Assembly: GCA_902560565.1 (NCBI GenBank)
Contig: CACEMG010000005.1
Location: 1-62,659 of the forward strand
DNA from: an uncultured Pelagibacteraceae bacterium
Lineage (GTDB): Bacteria > Pseudomonadota > Alphaproteobacteria > Pelagibacterales > Pelagibacteraceae
Length of the DNA stretch: 62,659 nt
Direction of reading: 5' to 3'
The notes below the pieces were generated by a model. The model saw nothing but the letters and a program-made list of their open reading frames with translations, did no database searches and was not told the origin of the DNA. This document shows, in pieces, positions 1 through 10,160 of this stretch; position 1 is the stretch's first letter, and every line of letters begins with the position of its first letter. The position numbers and the translations under genes are program-made.

Positions 1-772
1 CAACAAGTTTTTTTACTTCTTTCCCCACAATTAACCTTCTTCCACCAACTTTTTTATTTCCAATACACGCAACATGAGATTTTGCAACATCTTTGACGTC
101 AGAAATTAAAACCGCAAATTTGGGAGCTGCTGGAAATTTTCCTTTAAGAAATTGTCTTACATATTCAATTGATGTACCACCTTTTTTGTCTAAAGCGTCT
201 CCAAATACGCCCCCTGGATTAATTGTTGTTAATTTGTTTTTTAGTCCTTTGCTCTCCATAAACTCCCAAGCGTTTCTTTCAGCTCTAGTTTTTGATAGGA
301 AATAGTCACTTACACCTTCAATCCAATTTTCATCAGTCCAATCATTTTCTCCAAATGTGTAAGGGTTACTTCTATTAGGCTTTCTAAACATTGCTACAAT
401 TGATGAAGTTACTATTATTTGTTCAACATTATTTTTTATACTTGAATTTAATACTCTTAGAGTACCATCAACAGCTACTGGTAATAATTTTTCTCTGTCA
501 TTTGAAACTTTCATTGGAAAAGGTGATGCAATGTGCATTACATATTTGCAGTCTTTTATGGCTTTATCCCATCCATCATCTTACAAAAGATCTAATTCTA
601 CAAATGATAATTTATCTTTTGGAGCATATTTACTTATTGTATTTTTAGTCTGCTCAATTAAACTTTGGTTTCTAACCGTACCTAAAACTTCAAAGTCTAA
701 GTTCAAAAGTTCTATTGCTGTATGTTTAGCAATCCATCCGCTTATTCCAGTTAATAAGACTTTATCTGACAT
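1..772 (-). pseudogene. NAD(P)-dependent epimerase/reductase (extended SDR), interrupted by one in-frame stop; 3' end off window
   Basis: The reading frame starts at the ATG at 770-772 and has an N-terminal Rossmann nucleotide-binding motif of TGxxGxxA type (TGISGWIAKH). It meets TAA at 581-583 after 63 residues. Beyond that stop the same frame stays open to the window edge and gives convincing family sequence: a VMHIASPFP stretch, a TSS motif, the catalytic YFLSK (YxxxK) and a conserved INPGGVFG segment. The frame is unchanged across the stop, so it looks like a single substitution of a lysine-type codon (AAA or AAG) to TAA. The closest family type is dihydroflavonol-4-reductase-like or methylglyoxal-reductase-like SDRs; the substrate cannot be told. 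It lies 5 nt downstream of trxB on the same strand. It may be a young pseudogene, a strain variant or a base-call error. The C-terminus lies beyond base 1. Confidence 0.8.
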
Positions 773-777
773 ATTTA

Positions 778-1725
778 TTAGTTATGAGAAAGATGCTTTT
801 CAGCTTCAAGTGCCGCCATACACCCCATTCCAGCTGCAGTTACAGCCTGTCTAAATATTTTATCTTTTACGTCCCCAGCAGCAAATACTCCAGGAACATT
901 AGTTTCAGTTGAATCTGGCTTAGTAATTAAATAACCTTCTTTATCCATTTTAAGTTGATCTTTAAATAATTGGGTAGCTGGATCATGACCTATAGCAATA
1001 AAAAGACCATCAATCTTCATTTCATCAGATTGGTTTGTTTTCACATTTTTTACTTTTAAACCTGTTACATTTTTAGGGTCTTTATCTCCTAAAACATCCT
1101 CAACAACTGTATCCCATACTATTTCAATTTTTTTATTTTCCATTAATTTTTTTTGCAACATTTTCTCAGCCCTTAATTCATTTCTCCTATGAATAAGTTT
1201 TACTTTGGATGCAAACTTGGTAAGAAACATTGCTTCTTCTACAGCTGCATTTCCACCACCTACAACCGCTACAGTTTTATCCTTAAAAAAGAAACCATCA
1301 CATGTTGCGCAAGCAGAAACCCCAAACCCTTTATATTCTTGTTCAGATTTTATATTAAGCCATCTAGCTTGTGCACCAGTCGAAATTATAATCGAGTCTG
1401 CAGTATATTTTTGACCACTTTCACCTATAGCCTCAAAAGGTTTTGACTTTAAATTAACCGAAGCAATATGATCTTCTATCATTTCAGTACCAACTGCTTT
1501 TGCTTGATCTTTCATTTGATCCATCAACCATGGACCCTGAATAACTTCTGCAAAACCAGGATAATTTTCAACGTCAGTTGTTATTGTTAATTGACCACCT
1601 GGCTGCATGCCGTGAACTAAAATTGGCTTAAGCATTGCTCTAGCAGAATAAACTGCTGCAGTATATCCAGCTGGGCCAGATCCAATTATTAACACTTTTG
1701 TGTGTTTAGTTGGATTTTGATTCAT
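778..1725 (-). CDS. trxB: Thioredoxin reductase
   Basis: This FAD- and NADPH-dependent enzyme reduces thioredoxin in the cytosol. The N-terminal FAD-binding motif (IIGSGPAGYTAA), the redox-active CATCDG (CxxC), the NADPH-binding GGGNAA and the C-terminal FAD motif (GVFAAGDV) occur in the usual order, and the length of about 315 residues is normal. I start it at the ATG at 1723-1725 because the homologous region begins just after it. An in-frame start at 1746 would add MLLYSSD and abut the divergent gene with no gap. The broken SDR gene follows 5 nt downstream, so the two were probably co-transcribed. Confidence 0.95.
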   Translation of the reverse strand: MNQNPTKHTKVLIIGSGPAGYTAAVYSARAMLKPILVHGMQPGGQLTITTDVENYPGFAEVIQGPWLMDQMKDQAKAVGTEMIEDHIASVNLKSKPFEAIGESGQKYTADSIIISTGAQARWLNIKSEQEYKGFGVSACATCDGFFFKDKTVAVVGGGNAAVEEAMFLTKFASKVKLIHRRNELRAEKMLQKKLMENKKIEIVWDTVVEDVLGDKDPKNVTGLKVKNVKTNQSDEMKIDGLFIAIGHDPATQLFKDQLKMDKEGYLITKPDSTETNVPGVFAAGDVKDKIFRQAVTAAGMGCMAALEAEKHLSHN

Positions 1726-1746
1726 ATCAGAGCTATATAGTAACAA

Positions 1747-2685
1747 ATGACTAAATTAAAAGCATTATTATTAACTGAGGGGCTACATGGGATGATTAGT
1801 CAGACTGAAGGCTTAGCAAAAGCCTTAAATTTTGATTATATTCACGAGAAAATTGAATTAAATAGTTTTTGGAAATTAATACCCACATCTTTTACACCAG
1901 TCAAAAAATTTGTATTTAAAAATCAAGTAGAACAAGATTTTGATGTTATAATTTCATGTGGAAGAAAAAGTATAATCCCTTCAATATTTTTAAAAAAAAA
2001 CTCAAAAAAAAAAATAATAAATATCCATATTCAAAATCCCAAAATATCACTAAAACATTTTGATTTTGTTGTGTGTCCTGAACATGATAATCTTGAAGGG
2101 CCAAACGTTTTAACAACAAAAGGAGCCATTCACTATTTAACCCTTGAAGAGATAAATAATTCAAAAGATTTTCTTTTAAACAAATTAGAAAGAGACAAAG
2201 ATGTTATCACTTTAATTTTAGGAGGCCCAAACAAGTACTACAACTATAGTGATGAAAATATGATAAGTATATTCTCAATAATTAATCGAATGTTGAAAGA
2301 GCATAATTTGCAACTCGTTGTTATCCCATCCAACAGAACTCCAAAGAAAACAATAGAATTATCCAAAGAATATTTTACTGATAATCGAACTGTCATTGAT
2401 GTTGTAGATAAGTCTGCTTATCTGTCGAGTTTAGCTTTATCAAAATATTTAGTTGTGACTTGCGACTCCACCTCAATGATTTCCGAGGCTGCTTTGACTG
2501 GAAAACCTGTATATGTCGCAATGATTCCAGCTTTAAGAAATGATAAAAGGTTTCAAAGGTTTAGAAATTTATTTGAAAAACTTAATATTATTAAAATTTT
2601 AGAAAATAAGCTTGAAACCTGGAACTATGAAAAACTAAATGAAGCAGATAGGATAGCTTTAGAAATAAAACGAAAAATAAATTAA
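1747..2685 (+). CDS. ELM1-like protein (DUF1022 family, putative GT-B-like fold)
   Basis: This 312-residue protein resembles the mitochondrial-fission ELM1/DUF1022 family found in alphaproteobacteria and plants. Features visible here are an N-terminal segment with an LTEGLHGMISQTEGLAKAL pattern, a central VISCGRKS stretch, an ILGGPNKYY motif, and a C-terminal CDSTSMISEAALTGKPVYV segment like the nucleotide-sugar site of GT-B glycosyltransferases. Its bacterial function is not established; a role in envelope glycosylation is an inference from the fold. It is divergent from trxB and its stop shares one base (TAATG) with the next gene's start, so the two are probably co-translated. Confidence 0.75.
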   Translation: MTKLKALLLTEGLHGMISQTEGLAKALNFDYIHEKIELNSFWKLIPTSFTPVKKFVFKNQVEQDFDVIISCGRKSIIPSIFLKKNSKKKIINIHIQNPKISLKHFDFVVCPEHDNLEGPNVLTTKGAIHYLTLEEINNSKDFLLNKLERDKDVITLILGGPNKYYNYSDENMISIFSIINRMLKEHNLQLVVIPSNRTPKKTIELSKEYFTDNRTVIDVVDKSAYLSSLALSKYLVVTCDSTSMISEAALTGKPVYVAMIPALRNDKRFQRFRNLFEKLNIIKILENKLETWNYEKLNEADRIALEIKRKIN

Positions 2686-3347
2686 TGTCATTCTTTAACT
2701 CTTTAAATAATAAATCAAAACAGTTTGACTCACCATTTAGGCATTGGGAACTGAATGAACCATTAACCTCTGAGGCGATTAATGAAATAATAAAAGCTGA
2801 TATAGCTAACCCAAATGAGCACAAACTTGAGTATGATGGAACTAGAGCAATAGATGGGGGAGAGGGAAAGTTCAGAGAAGGAATTAGTTCTGGCGGTAAA
2901 GCTTTAAAGTTTAGATGTTTTGTAACTAAGGAAAATTCTAAAGATTTCCCTGGTCTAACTAAACTTATTGAAGAACTCAGACATAAAGAAACTCATCATA
3001 AAATTTCTGAAATGATTGGAAAGGATCTATCAAATTCATTTGTAAGAGTTGAGGTTATTTGTGATAGAAAAGGATTTTGGCTAAAACCTCACTGCGATAT
3101 AAAAGAAAAACTCTTGTCGTGTTTGCTTTTTGTTAATAATGAAAATGAAAGTGAAAATCTTGGTACAGATTTCTATGATAATAATATTAAATTAGTAAAA
3201 ACATTACCTTATAGGCACAACTATGGTTATTTTTTCTCAAGTGGACCTAATACTTGGCACGGAATGGAGAAAAAAGAGATAATAAAAGAACGTAGATGTC
3301 TTCAAGTAAATTACGTGACTTTCAATACAGATTGGAAAGTTTATTAA
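2685..3347 (+). CDS. 2-oxoglutarate/Fe(II)-dependent oxygenase-like protein
   Basis: This 220-residue protein carries the iron-binding facial triad: HCD at residues 136-138 (HxD) and a distal His at about 192 in NTWHGM. Arg 203/204 follows and would bind 2-oxoglutarate. The C-terminal half reads as a double-stranded beta-helix ([23 protein letters not shown]). The substrate is unknown; a small-molecule or sugar hydroxylase would fit equally well. The start overlaps the ELM1-like gene by one base, and the two may form a functional pair. The stop codon shares the palindrome TTAA with the stop of carB on the opposite strand. Confidence 0.75.
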   Translation: MSFFNSLNNKSKQFDSPFRHWELNEPLTSEAINEIIKADIANPNEHKLEYDGTRAIDGGEGKFREGISSGGKALKFRCFVTKENSKDFPGLTKLIEELRHKETHHKISEMIGKDLSNSFVRVEVICDRKGFWLKPHCDIKEKLLSCLLFVNNENESENLGTDFYDNNIKLVKTLPYRHNYGYFFSSGPNTWHGMEKKEIIKERRCLQVNYVTFNTDWKVY

Positions 3348-6300
3348 TTATCTTGTAAAGATTTAACTTTTAACTTTGTTGTTTTCAAAGATTTTATTGC
3401 TTCTAGAAAAGAGTAAGCAGTTGACATATTTGTACAATATGGGATTTTATTTGCTAAAGTTCCTCTTCTTAAAGCTCTTGCATCATTAATTCTATGTTCT
3501 GAATTTCCTCCACCAGTATTAATAACCAAAGATATTTTTTTTGAATTTAAAACGTCAACTATATGAGGTCTTCCACTACTTACTTTATTTATTTTTTTAC
3601 ATTTCATTCCATTTTGTTTTATGATTTCGCAGGTACCGCTTGTAGCTGACAGTGTGAAACCAAGCTTTATTAATCTTTGAGCAATACCAACTATTTCCTG
3701 TTTGTGGGAATCTTTAACAGACAAGAATGCCATACCTTTTGTTGGTAGTGAATTTGATGCAGCTATTTGACTTTTTGCAACCGCCATTCCGAAATCATCG
3801 TCAAATCCCATAACCTCGCCTGTAGATTTCATTTCAGGTCCTAAGAGTAAATCGCTATCAGGAAATTTATTAAATGGGAATACGGCTTCTTTTACTGCAT
3901 ACACCTTATTAGTTTTATATTTAAGTTTATATTTTGTTAACTTTTCACCAGCCATTATCTTTGAGGCTATTTTAGCAAGCGGAACACCATTAGCTTTTGA
4001 CACAAATGGCACAGTTCTGCTTGCTCTAGGATTTACTTCAATTACAAAGATCTCATCGTTTTTAATTGCGAATTGAATATTTAAGAAACCTTTAACTTTT
4101 AATGATAAAGCAAGCTTTTTTGTTTGGTCTTTCAATTCTTCTATTAGTTTATTTTTAATTGATACTGGGGGCAAACAACATGCAGAGTCACCTGAATGAA
4201 TTCCAGCTTCCTCAATGTGCTGCATTATACCAGCCACATAAACATTTCTACCATCCGAAATTGCATCCACATCAATCTCCATTGCATTATCTATAAATTT
4301 ATCAATTAATATCGGGTTTTTTTCAGACGCTTTGAAAGCTTCTAAAATAAAATTATTTAATTGTTTTTTTTCATAAACAATCTCCATTGCTCTGCCCCCC
4401 AAAACGTATGAGGGTCGAACAACTACAGGCAAACCGATTTTTTCTGATATTTTTACCGCTTCTGAAGGTTTAAAAGCTATACCACTATCAGCCTGTTTAA
4501 GTTTTAATTTAATCAGAAGTTTTCTAAATCTATCTCTATCCTCAGCTAAATCTATAGATGTGTATTGTGTCCCTAAAATTGGCAATGAATTTTCATGAAG
4601 AAACTTTGCAAGTTTAATTGGAGTTTGTCCACCAAATTGGGCTATTATCCCAATCAAATTTCCTTTAGATTTCTCCTTTAAAATAATGTTGTAAACATAT
4701 TCCTCTACAAGAGGTTCGAAGTACAATCTATCACTTGTGTCATAATCAGTAGAGACAGTTTCAGGATTACAGTTGACCATAATTGTTTCAAAACCAGCTT
4801 CTTTCAATGCATAACTAGCTTGGCAACAACAATAATCAAACTCAATCCCTTGGCCAATTCTATTTGGGCCACCACCTAAAATGATTATTTTGTTTTTTCT
4901 TGATGGTTCAGCCTCACATTCCGAGTATGTGGTAAAATTTCGTTGATAAGTAGAATACATATATGGCGTGTATGACTTGAATTCAGCAGCACAAGTGTCA
5001 ACTTTTTTGTAAACAGGATAAACCTTTAAGGCTTCCCTTTTTCTTCTAACTGTCTTTTCATCAATATTACATAATTGAGATATTTTTTTATCTGAAAATC
5101 CTATGGATTTAATTTTATTAAATTCAATAAAGTTTTTAGGAATACCTTTTGATTTCATCAATTTTTCAGTATCTACGATTTCTTTAATTTGATCAATGAA
5201 CCAGGGGTCAATACCAGATAGCTTATGGATTTTGCTTGTAGTGAATTTTTTTCTTAGAGCCTCTGCGACTAAAAGAATTCGATTTGGAATGTTAATTTTT
5301 AAATTTTTAGCAATTTCCTTTGCAGAGTAATTAAAAATTTGATCTAAACCAGAAAGCCCAATTTCCAAGGAACTTAAAGCTTTTTGTAAAGATTCTTTAA
5401 AATTTCTTCCAATAGACATAGCTTCCCCAACTGATTTCATTGAGGTGCCTAAAATAGCTGGAGATTGTGAAAACTTTTCAAAAGTAAATCTTGGAATTTT
5501 TGTTACCACGTAATCAATTGTAGGTTCAAATGATGCTGGCGTGACTTTAGTAATCTCATTTTTTAGTTCATCCAATGTGTAGCCCACCGCAAGCTTTGCA
5601 GCAACTTTTGCAATTGGAAATCCAGTTGCTTTTGAAGCAAGAGCGGAGGATCTGGAAACTCTTGGGTTCATTTCTATAATAACCATCCGACCATTTTTAG
5701 GATTGATAGCAAATTGAACATTTGACCCTCCAGTTTCAACACCAATTTTTCTTAAGCATGCAATTGAAGCATTTCTCATTATTTGATATTCTTTATCAGT
5801 AAGTGTAAGTGCTGGCGCAACTGTAATTGAGTCTCCAGTATGTATACCCATTGGATCAACATTTTCTATAGAGCATATTATTATACAGTTATCGTGTTTA
5901 TCTCTAACAACTTCCATCTCATATTCTTTCCAACCCTCTAAACATTCTTCTATCAAAACTTGAGAAACAGGAGATTCTTGAAGTCCATTTTTTACAATTT
6001 TAAAAAATTCTTTCTCATTTTTTGCTATCCCTCCTCCTAAACCACCCAATGTAAAAGCTGGACGTATTATTGCTGGCAACCCAATACTCCTTAGAGCCTT
6101 TTTGGCATCTTTTTCTCGATTAACTATCTTCGATTTTGGTAAATCTAGTCCTATCTCAGACATGTTTTTTCTAAATTTTTTTCTATCTTCAGCGTTTGCT
6201 ATGGCACTAGAATTTGCACCTATCAGATCAATATTATATTTTTTTAATATACCTTTCTTTTTTGCCTCCATGGCAAGATTCAGCGCTGTTTGGCCACCCA

Positions 6301-6568
6301 TTGTTGGCAAAATTGCATTCGGTTTTTCTTTAATTAAAATTTTTTCTAAAATCGCTAACGAGATTGGCTCTATATATGTTTTATCCGCAACATCAGGATC
6401 GGTCATAATTGTTGCAGGGTTTGAATTTAAAAGAACGACTTTATAACCCTCATCCTTTAAAGCTTTGCATGCCTGGGTTCCAGAGTAATCAAATTCACAA
6501 GCTTGTCCAATAATTATTGGGCCAGCACCTATTACAAGTATTTTTTTAATATCTTTTCTTTTTGGCAT
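3344..6568 (-). CDS. carB: Carbamoyl-phosphate synthase large subunit
   Basis: This subunit makes carbamoyl phosphate from bicarbonate, ammonia passed on from CarA, and two ATP, feeding pyrimidine and arginine synthesis. The 1074-residue length is standard. It contains two tandem carboxyphosphate/carbamate halves, each opening with a [11 protein letters not shown] or [12 protein letters not shown] type motif followed by an ATP-grasp domain. An oligomerisation segment lies between the halves, and a C-terminal MGS-like allosteric domain starts at about residue 940 ([12 protein letters not shown]). The start overlaps the end of carA by 23 nt, as expected for a coupled carAB operon. The 3' end overlaps the stop of the convergent oxygenase gene by 4 nt. 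Confidence 0.97.
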   Translation of the reverse strand: MPKRKDIKKILVIGAGPIIIGQACEFDYSGTQACKALKDEGYKVVLLNSNPATIMTDPDVADKTYIEPISLAILEKILIKEKPNAILPTMGGQTALNLAMEAKKKGILKKYNIDLIGANSSAIANAEDRKKFRKNMSEIGLDLPKSKIVNREKDAKKALRSIGLPAIIRPAFTLGGLGGGIAKNEKEFFKIVKNGLQESPVSQVLIEECLEGWKEYEMEVVRDKHDNCIIICSIENVDPMGIHTGDSITVAPALTLTDKEYQIMRNASIACLRKIGVETGGSNVQFAINPKNGRMVIIEMNPRVSRSSALASKATGFPIAKVAAKLAVGYTLDELKNEITKVTPASFEPTIDYVVTKIPRFTFEKFSQSPAILGTSMKSVGEAMSIGRNFKESLQKALSSLEIGLSGLDQIFNYSAKEIAKNLKINIPNRILLVAEALRKKFTTSKIHKLSGIDPWFIDQIKEIVDTEKLMKSKGIPKNFIEFNKIKSIGFSDKKISQLCNIDEKTVRRKREALKVYPVYKKVDTCAAEFKSYTPYMYSTYQRNFTTYSECEAEPSRKNKIIILGGGPNRIGQGIEFDYCCCQASYALKEAGFETIMVNCNPETVSTDYDTSDRLYFEPLVEEYVYNIILKEKSKGNLIGIIAQFGGQTPIKLAKFLHENSLPILGTQYTSIDLAEDRDRFRKLLIKLKLKQADSGIAFKPSEAVKISEKIGLPVVVRPSYVLGGRAMEIVYEKKQLNNFILEAFKASEKNPILIDKFIDNAMEIDVDAISDGRNVYVAGIMQHIEEAGIHSGDSACCLPPVSIKNKLIEELKDQTKKLALSLKVKGFLNIQFAIKNDEIFVIEVNPRASRTVPFVSKANGVPLAKIASKIMAGEKLTKYKLKYKTNKVYAVKEAVFPFNKFPDSDLLLGPEMKSTGEVMGFDDDFGMAVAKSQIAASNSLPTKGMAFLSVKDSHKQEIVGIAQRLIKLGFTLSATSGTCEIIKQNGMKCKKINKVSSGRPHIVDVLNSKKISLVINTGGGNSEHRINDARALRRGTLANKIPYCTNMSTAYSFLEAIKSLKTTKLKVKSLQDN

Positions 6569-7739
6569 TTTGTTTTATCTCTTTAATGAATTGGTCAAAT
6601 AAATATTTGCTGTCTTGCGGTCCTGGATTTGCCTCTGGATGATACTGGACTGAAAATACTGGTCTATTTTTTAATCTAATCCCTTCAATAGAATTATCAA
6701 ATAACGATTTGTGAGTTATGATTACATTTTTAGGTAAACTTGATTTTATAACCTCAAACCCATGGTTTTGACTTGTGATTTCAACTTTGTTAGTAAAAAT
6801 ATTTTTAACAGGATGGTTTGCTCCTCTATGTCCAAGTTTCATTTTTTTTGTCTTAGCATTAAGAGCTAAAGCTAAAAGTTGATGACCTAAACAAATACCA
6901 AATATAGGTAATTTGAGATTAATAAGTTTTTTTATAATTTTTACTGCGTATTTTCCCGTTGCCGCAGGATCCCCTGGGCCATTAGACAAAAAAACTCCAT
7001 CTGGATTTAATTTAGTTATATTATCAGCACTCGTATCACACGGAACTATTGTAATCTTACAATTATGGTTTGAGAAATACCTTAAAATATTTTTTTTTAT
7101 TCCATAATCTATTGCAACAATATTAAAAATGTTTTTTTTATTCTTTTCAAATCCAACCTCTTTTTTCCAAGTTTTAAAATTATTCCATTTGTACTTTGAT
7201 CTTGTTGAAACATTTTTAGCTAAATCTAGGCCATTTAAACCATGCCAATTTTTAGATTGATTTAAGAGTTTTTTTATATTGAACTTTCCATTTCTACTTT
7301 TTTCAATAGTTCCCTTTGGTGCACCTTTGTCTCTAATAAAATTTGTTAAACTTCTAGTATCAATACCAGTTAAACCAACAATTCTATTTTTTTTAAGCCA
7401 TACATCTAAGTTTTTTAAAGATCTGTAATTAGAGGGGCTTGTTATTTCAGCGTTAAATATTACTCCTTTTGTCCATATTGTATCAGATTCATGATCTTCT
7501 TGATTTGTACCTACGTTTCCAATGTGAGGAAATGTAAAATTTATTATTTGTCCTGAATACGAAGGATCAGAAATTATTTCTTGATATCCAGTTATTGAAG
7601 TATTGAAACACACTTCACCTGTAGCTACACCCTCATAGCCAAGCCCTATGCCTTTAAGCACTTGCCCATTTTCAAGAACTAAAATACCAGGTGACAGTTT
7701 CGATTTTTTGTTGGAATTAATTTTACGTTTTTTTTTCAA
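6546..7739 (-). CDS. carA: Carbamoyl-phosphate synthase small (glutaminase) subunit
   Basis: This class I glutamine amidotransferase subunit releases ammonia for CarB. The N-terminal half has the CarA-specific pattern ([21 protein letters not shown]). The C-terminal half has the nucleophile elbow [10 protein letters not shown] with the catalytic Cys, and YHPEANPGP supplies the His and Glu. At 397 residues it is near the usual length. The start codon appears to be TTG at 7737-7739, as no in-frame ATG precedes the conserved region. About 16 lysine/serine-rich residues precede the [11 protein letters not shown] core, so the exact start is uncertain. The 119-nt gap to the divergent yqeY must hold both promoters; I see no attenuator. 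Confidence 0.96.
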   Translation of the reverse strand: MKKKRKINSNKKSKLSPGILVLENGQVLKGIGLGYEGVATGEVCFNTSITGYQEIISDPSYSGQIINFTFPHIGNVGTNQEDHESDTIWTKGVIFNAEITSPSNYRSLKNLDVWLKKNRIVGLTGIDTRSLTNFIRDKGAPKGTIEKSRNGKFNIKKLLNQSKNWHGLNGLDLAKNVSTRSKYKWNNFKTWKKEVGFEKNKKNIFNIVAIDYGIKKNILRYFSNHNCKITIVPCDTSADNITKLNPDGVFLSNGPGDPAATGKYAVKIIKKLINLKLPIFGICLGHQLLALALNAKTKKMKLGHRGANHPVKNIFTNKVEITSQNHGFEVIKSSLPKNVIITHKSLFDNSIEGIRLKNRPVFSVQYHPEANPGPQDSKYLFDQFIKEIKQNAKKKRY

Positions 7740-7858
7740 TTACAACTCATGAGTTAAAGGTTAATACAATAAAACCTATTTTTCCGCAACAGATGTAATA
7801 TAATTTTTTTTTTAAAATACAATTTTTTCTTTAAAAAAATTTGTATAAGATAACTACA

Positions 7859-8323
7859 ATGTCTCTAAAATCAAAAATAGAAATTGGTTACCAAAATTCT
7901 TTAAAATCAAAAGATAAAATTGAGATATCAACTTATAGGTTAATTTTGTCAGCTCTTAAAGATCTTGAGATTTTAAACAGATCTGGTCCTAATAAAAAAG
8001 AGACTGACGATAAAGATATTATTCAACTCATAAAAAAAATGATTAAACAAAGAAACGAATCAATAGATATTTATAAAAAAAATAACAGAAATGATTTGCT
8101 TGTTGTAGAGGAAAAAGAGGTTGTTATTTTAAGCTCATATCTTCCTAAACAATTAAGCGACAATGAGACAATGGATGTCTGCAAACAAACAATCAGCGAA
8201 GTAAATGCACAGAGCATCAAAGATATGGGAAAGGTAATGGGAGTTTTAAAGAAAAATTATTCTGACAATTTGGATTTTTCAAAAGCTGGCGTAATTTTAA
8301 AAGAGATACTCAATAAAAAATGA
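7859..8323 (+). CDS. yqeY: GatB/YqeY domain protein
   Basis: This protein of about 154 residues matches the YqeY family, related to the tRNA-binding tail of GatB. It is helical and charged and ends in IKDMGKVMGVLKKNYSDNLDFSKAG, the family signature (GKVM, D followed by A). The frame could open at a TTG at 7841, but the ATG at 7859 begins the family-like MSLKSKIEIGYQNSLKSKDK segment and is preferred. The exact cellular role is not settled. It precedes dnaG and rpoD, a common proteobacterial order, and overlaps dnaG by 4 nt (ATGA). Confidence 0.88.
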   Translation: MSLKSKIEIGYQNSLKSKDKIEISTYRLILSALKDLEILNRSGPNKKETDDKDIIQLIKKMIKQRNESIDIYKKNNRNDLLVVEEKEVVILSSYLPKQLSDNETMDVCKQTISEVNAQSIKDMGKVMGVLKKNYSDNLDFSKAGVILKEILNKK

Positions 8324-10092
8324 AATATCCAAAAGAATATTTAGATGAAATTAAGTCAAGATTAAAGGTGTCAAATGTTGTTTCAAAATATATTCAGTTA
8401 AAAAAAAGAGGAAAAGAATTTATAGGGCTATCACCATTTAAAAACGAAAAAACTCCTTCATTCACTGTAAATGATGAAAAAGGTTTCTTTCATTGTTTTA
8501 GCACATCTGAGCATGGAAATATTTTTGATTTTTTGATGAAAACGCAAAACTTGAAATTTGGGGAAGCTGTTAAAACTTTGGCCTTGCAAGCAGGAATGAG
8601 GCCATACACCTTCTCAAAGGCTGATGAAGAAAGAGAAAAAGCCTGGAAAGAATATGCTGGAATTTATTCTGATTACATAAATTTTTTTCATAATGAGTTG
8701 TTAAATAATCCTGATGCAAATAAAAGTTTGAATTATCTTAAAAATAGAAAATTAAGTTTAGAAACAATAAAGAATTTTAAAATAGGATATGTAAGAAAAA
8801 ATTTAAGTTTATTTGGCAACCTAGAAAATAAATTTGGCAAAAAAGCAGTAAAAGAATGTGGAATTTTTTATTTTGATGAAAAAAAAAATACTTATATAGA
8901 TAGATTTAGAGATAGAGTTATATTTCCAATAAATTCAATATCTGGTTCACCGATTGCTATTGGCGGAAGAATAATGGAAAAAAATTCTTTCTTTGCAAAA
9001 TATATAAATTCACCAGAGACACAGTTTTTTAAAAAAGGAAACAATCTTTATAATATTGATAAAGCTAGAATTCTATCAAACAAGCTTAATCAAATTTTTT
9101 TAGTTGAGGGATATATGGATGTTATAGGACTTAATAATAACGGTATATCAAATTGCGTTGCAAATTTAGGAACAGCTTTAACAGAAAAACAAATAAAAAT
9201 CCTTAATCAATTTTTTGATGAAATTGTTATTTGTTTTGACGGAGATGAAAGCGGCTATAAAGCTGCTGTAAGGGCCGCAGAAAATTCAGTGAGAGAGCTT
9301 CAGCCCGAAAAACAAATTTCTTTTTTATTTTTACCAGAAGATGAAGATCCAGATACTTTCATTAGCAAGAATGGAAAAGAAAAATTTCTAAAATATTATG
9401 AAACAAATAAAATATTAATTCACGAATTTATTTTTGAAAATTTGAAAAAACAATCAAATAATTCTCCTACGTCCCTCGCTATATTGGAAAAAAAATTGAG
9501 ATTTTTAAGCAACTCGATTAAAGATCAATATATTAAAAAATATATCTTAGATTTTTTCCTAGGAAAAATTTCTCAATTAACACCAAACCTTAGTAAAGGA
9601 AAACAATTTGCAATTAAACATGTAGCAGCCTTAAGTGAGACAAAAAAAATTTACAATGAATCTATTTCTATTACTAAAGAGCAACTTCAAGAATTCTCTA
9701 TATTGTATTTAATAATAAACAATTTTAATTTTTTTAAAAATAATTCTAATTTGTTAAATGATTTAAGTTTTATTACTGTTGATGGTAAAGAGGTATTATC
9801 TAAATTGACCAAAATAATTAACTCAAATCACGAAATAAATTTAGATATGCTGCCAATCGAAAAAAGTATGCTAGAAAAAATTAATAAATTTGCATCTGTT
9901 AAGCATATTTCTAAAAATATACAAAGGGATGAAAATAAACTTGAAGAAATTTTTTATGAGATGAAAAAAGATTTGAAAAATCTTTTTTTGGATAAGCAAA
10001 TACTTGAGTTAGAATCAAGATTTTCAAAAGATATGGATCAATCTACGCTTGATGAGATAATAGAATTGAAAAAATTACAAAATAACAACTAA
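8320..10092 (+). CDS. dnaG: DNA primase
   Basis: DNA primase lays RNA primers at the replication fork. The 590-residue protein has an N-terminal CHC2-type domain, a core primase (Toprim) domain with LVEGYMDVIGL and FDGDESGYKAA catalytic acid motifs at about residues 263-320, and a helical C-terminal DnaB-binding region. The zinc site is degenerate: positions that are Cys-Pro-Phe-His and Cys-Phe-Gly-Cys in E. coli read SPFK (38-41) and CFST (59-62), leaving one of four ligands. I recall similar loss in other alphaproteobacterial primases, so this looks lineage-specific rather than decay. It overlaps yqeY by 4 nt and lies 68 nt upstream of rpoD. Confidence 0.96.
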   Translation: MKYPKEYLDEIKSRLKVSNVVSKYIQLKKRGKEFIGLSPFKNEKTPSFTVNDEKGFFHCFSTSEHGNIFDFLMKTQNLKFGEAVKTLALQAGMRPYTFSKADEEREKAWKEYAGIYSDYINFFHNELLNNPDANKSLNYLKNRKLSLETIKNFKIGYVRKNLSLFGNLENKFGKKAVKECGIFYFDEKKNTYIDRFRDRVIFPINSISGSPIAIGGRIMEKNSFFAKYINSPETQFFKKGNNLYNIDKARILSNKLNQIFLVEGYMDVIGLNNNGISNCVANLGTALTEKQIKILNQFFDEIVICFDGDESGYKAAVRAAENSVRELQPEKQISFLFLPEDEDPDTFISKNGKEKFLKYYETNKILIHEFIFENLKKQSNNSPTSLAILEKKLRFLSNSIKDQYIKKYILDFFLGKISQLTPNLSKGKQFAIKHVAALSETKKIYNESISITKEQLQEFSILYLIINNFNFFKNNSNLLNDLSFITVDGKEVLSKLTKIINSNHEINLDMLPIEKSMLEKINKFASVKHISKNIQRDENKLEEIFYEMKKDLKNLFLDKQILELESRFSKDMDQSTLDEIIELKKLQNNN

Positions 10093-10160
10093 AAAATAGT
10101 TATTTTTCAATGGATTTTTTTAAAATAGTCATTATATAGACTTACCTAATATTTATTACT

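Noticed and set aside
7740..7858. Possible leader, attenuator or riboswitch between carA and yqeY
   Set aside because: Only A/T runs and weak pairings are visible; no hairpin with a T tract and no riboswitch core could be identified.
10093..10160. Short inverted repeat (AACTA/TAGTT) after dnaG as a terminator
   Set aside because: The stem is five A/T-rich pairs. In sequence this AT-rich it is expected by chance, and rpoD probably shares the transcript.
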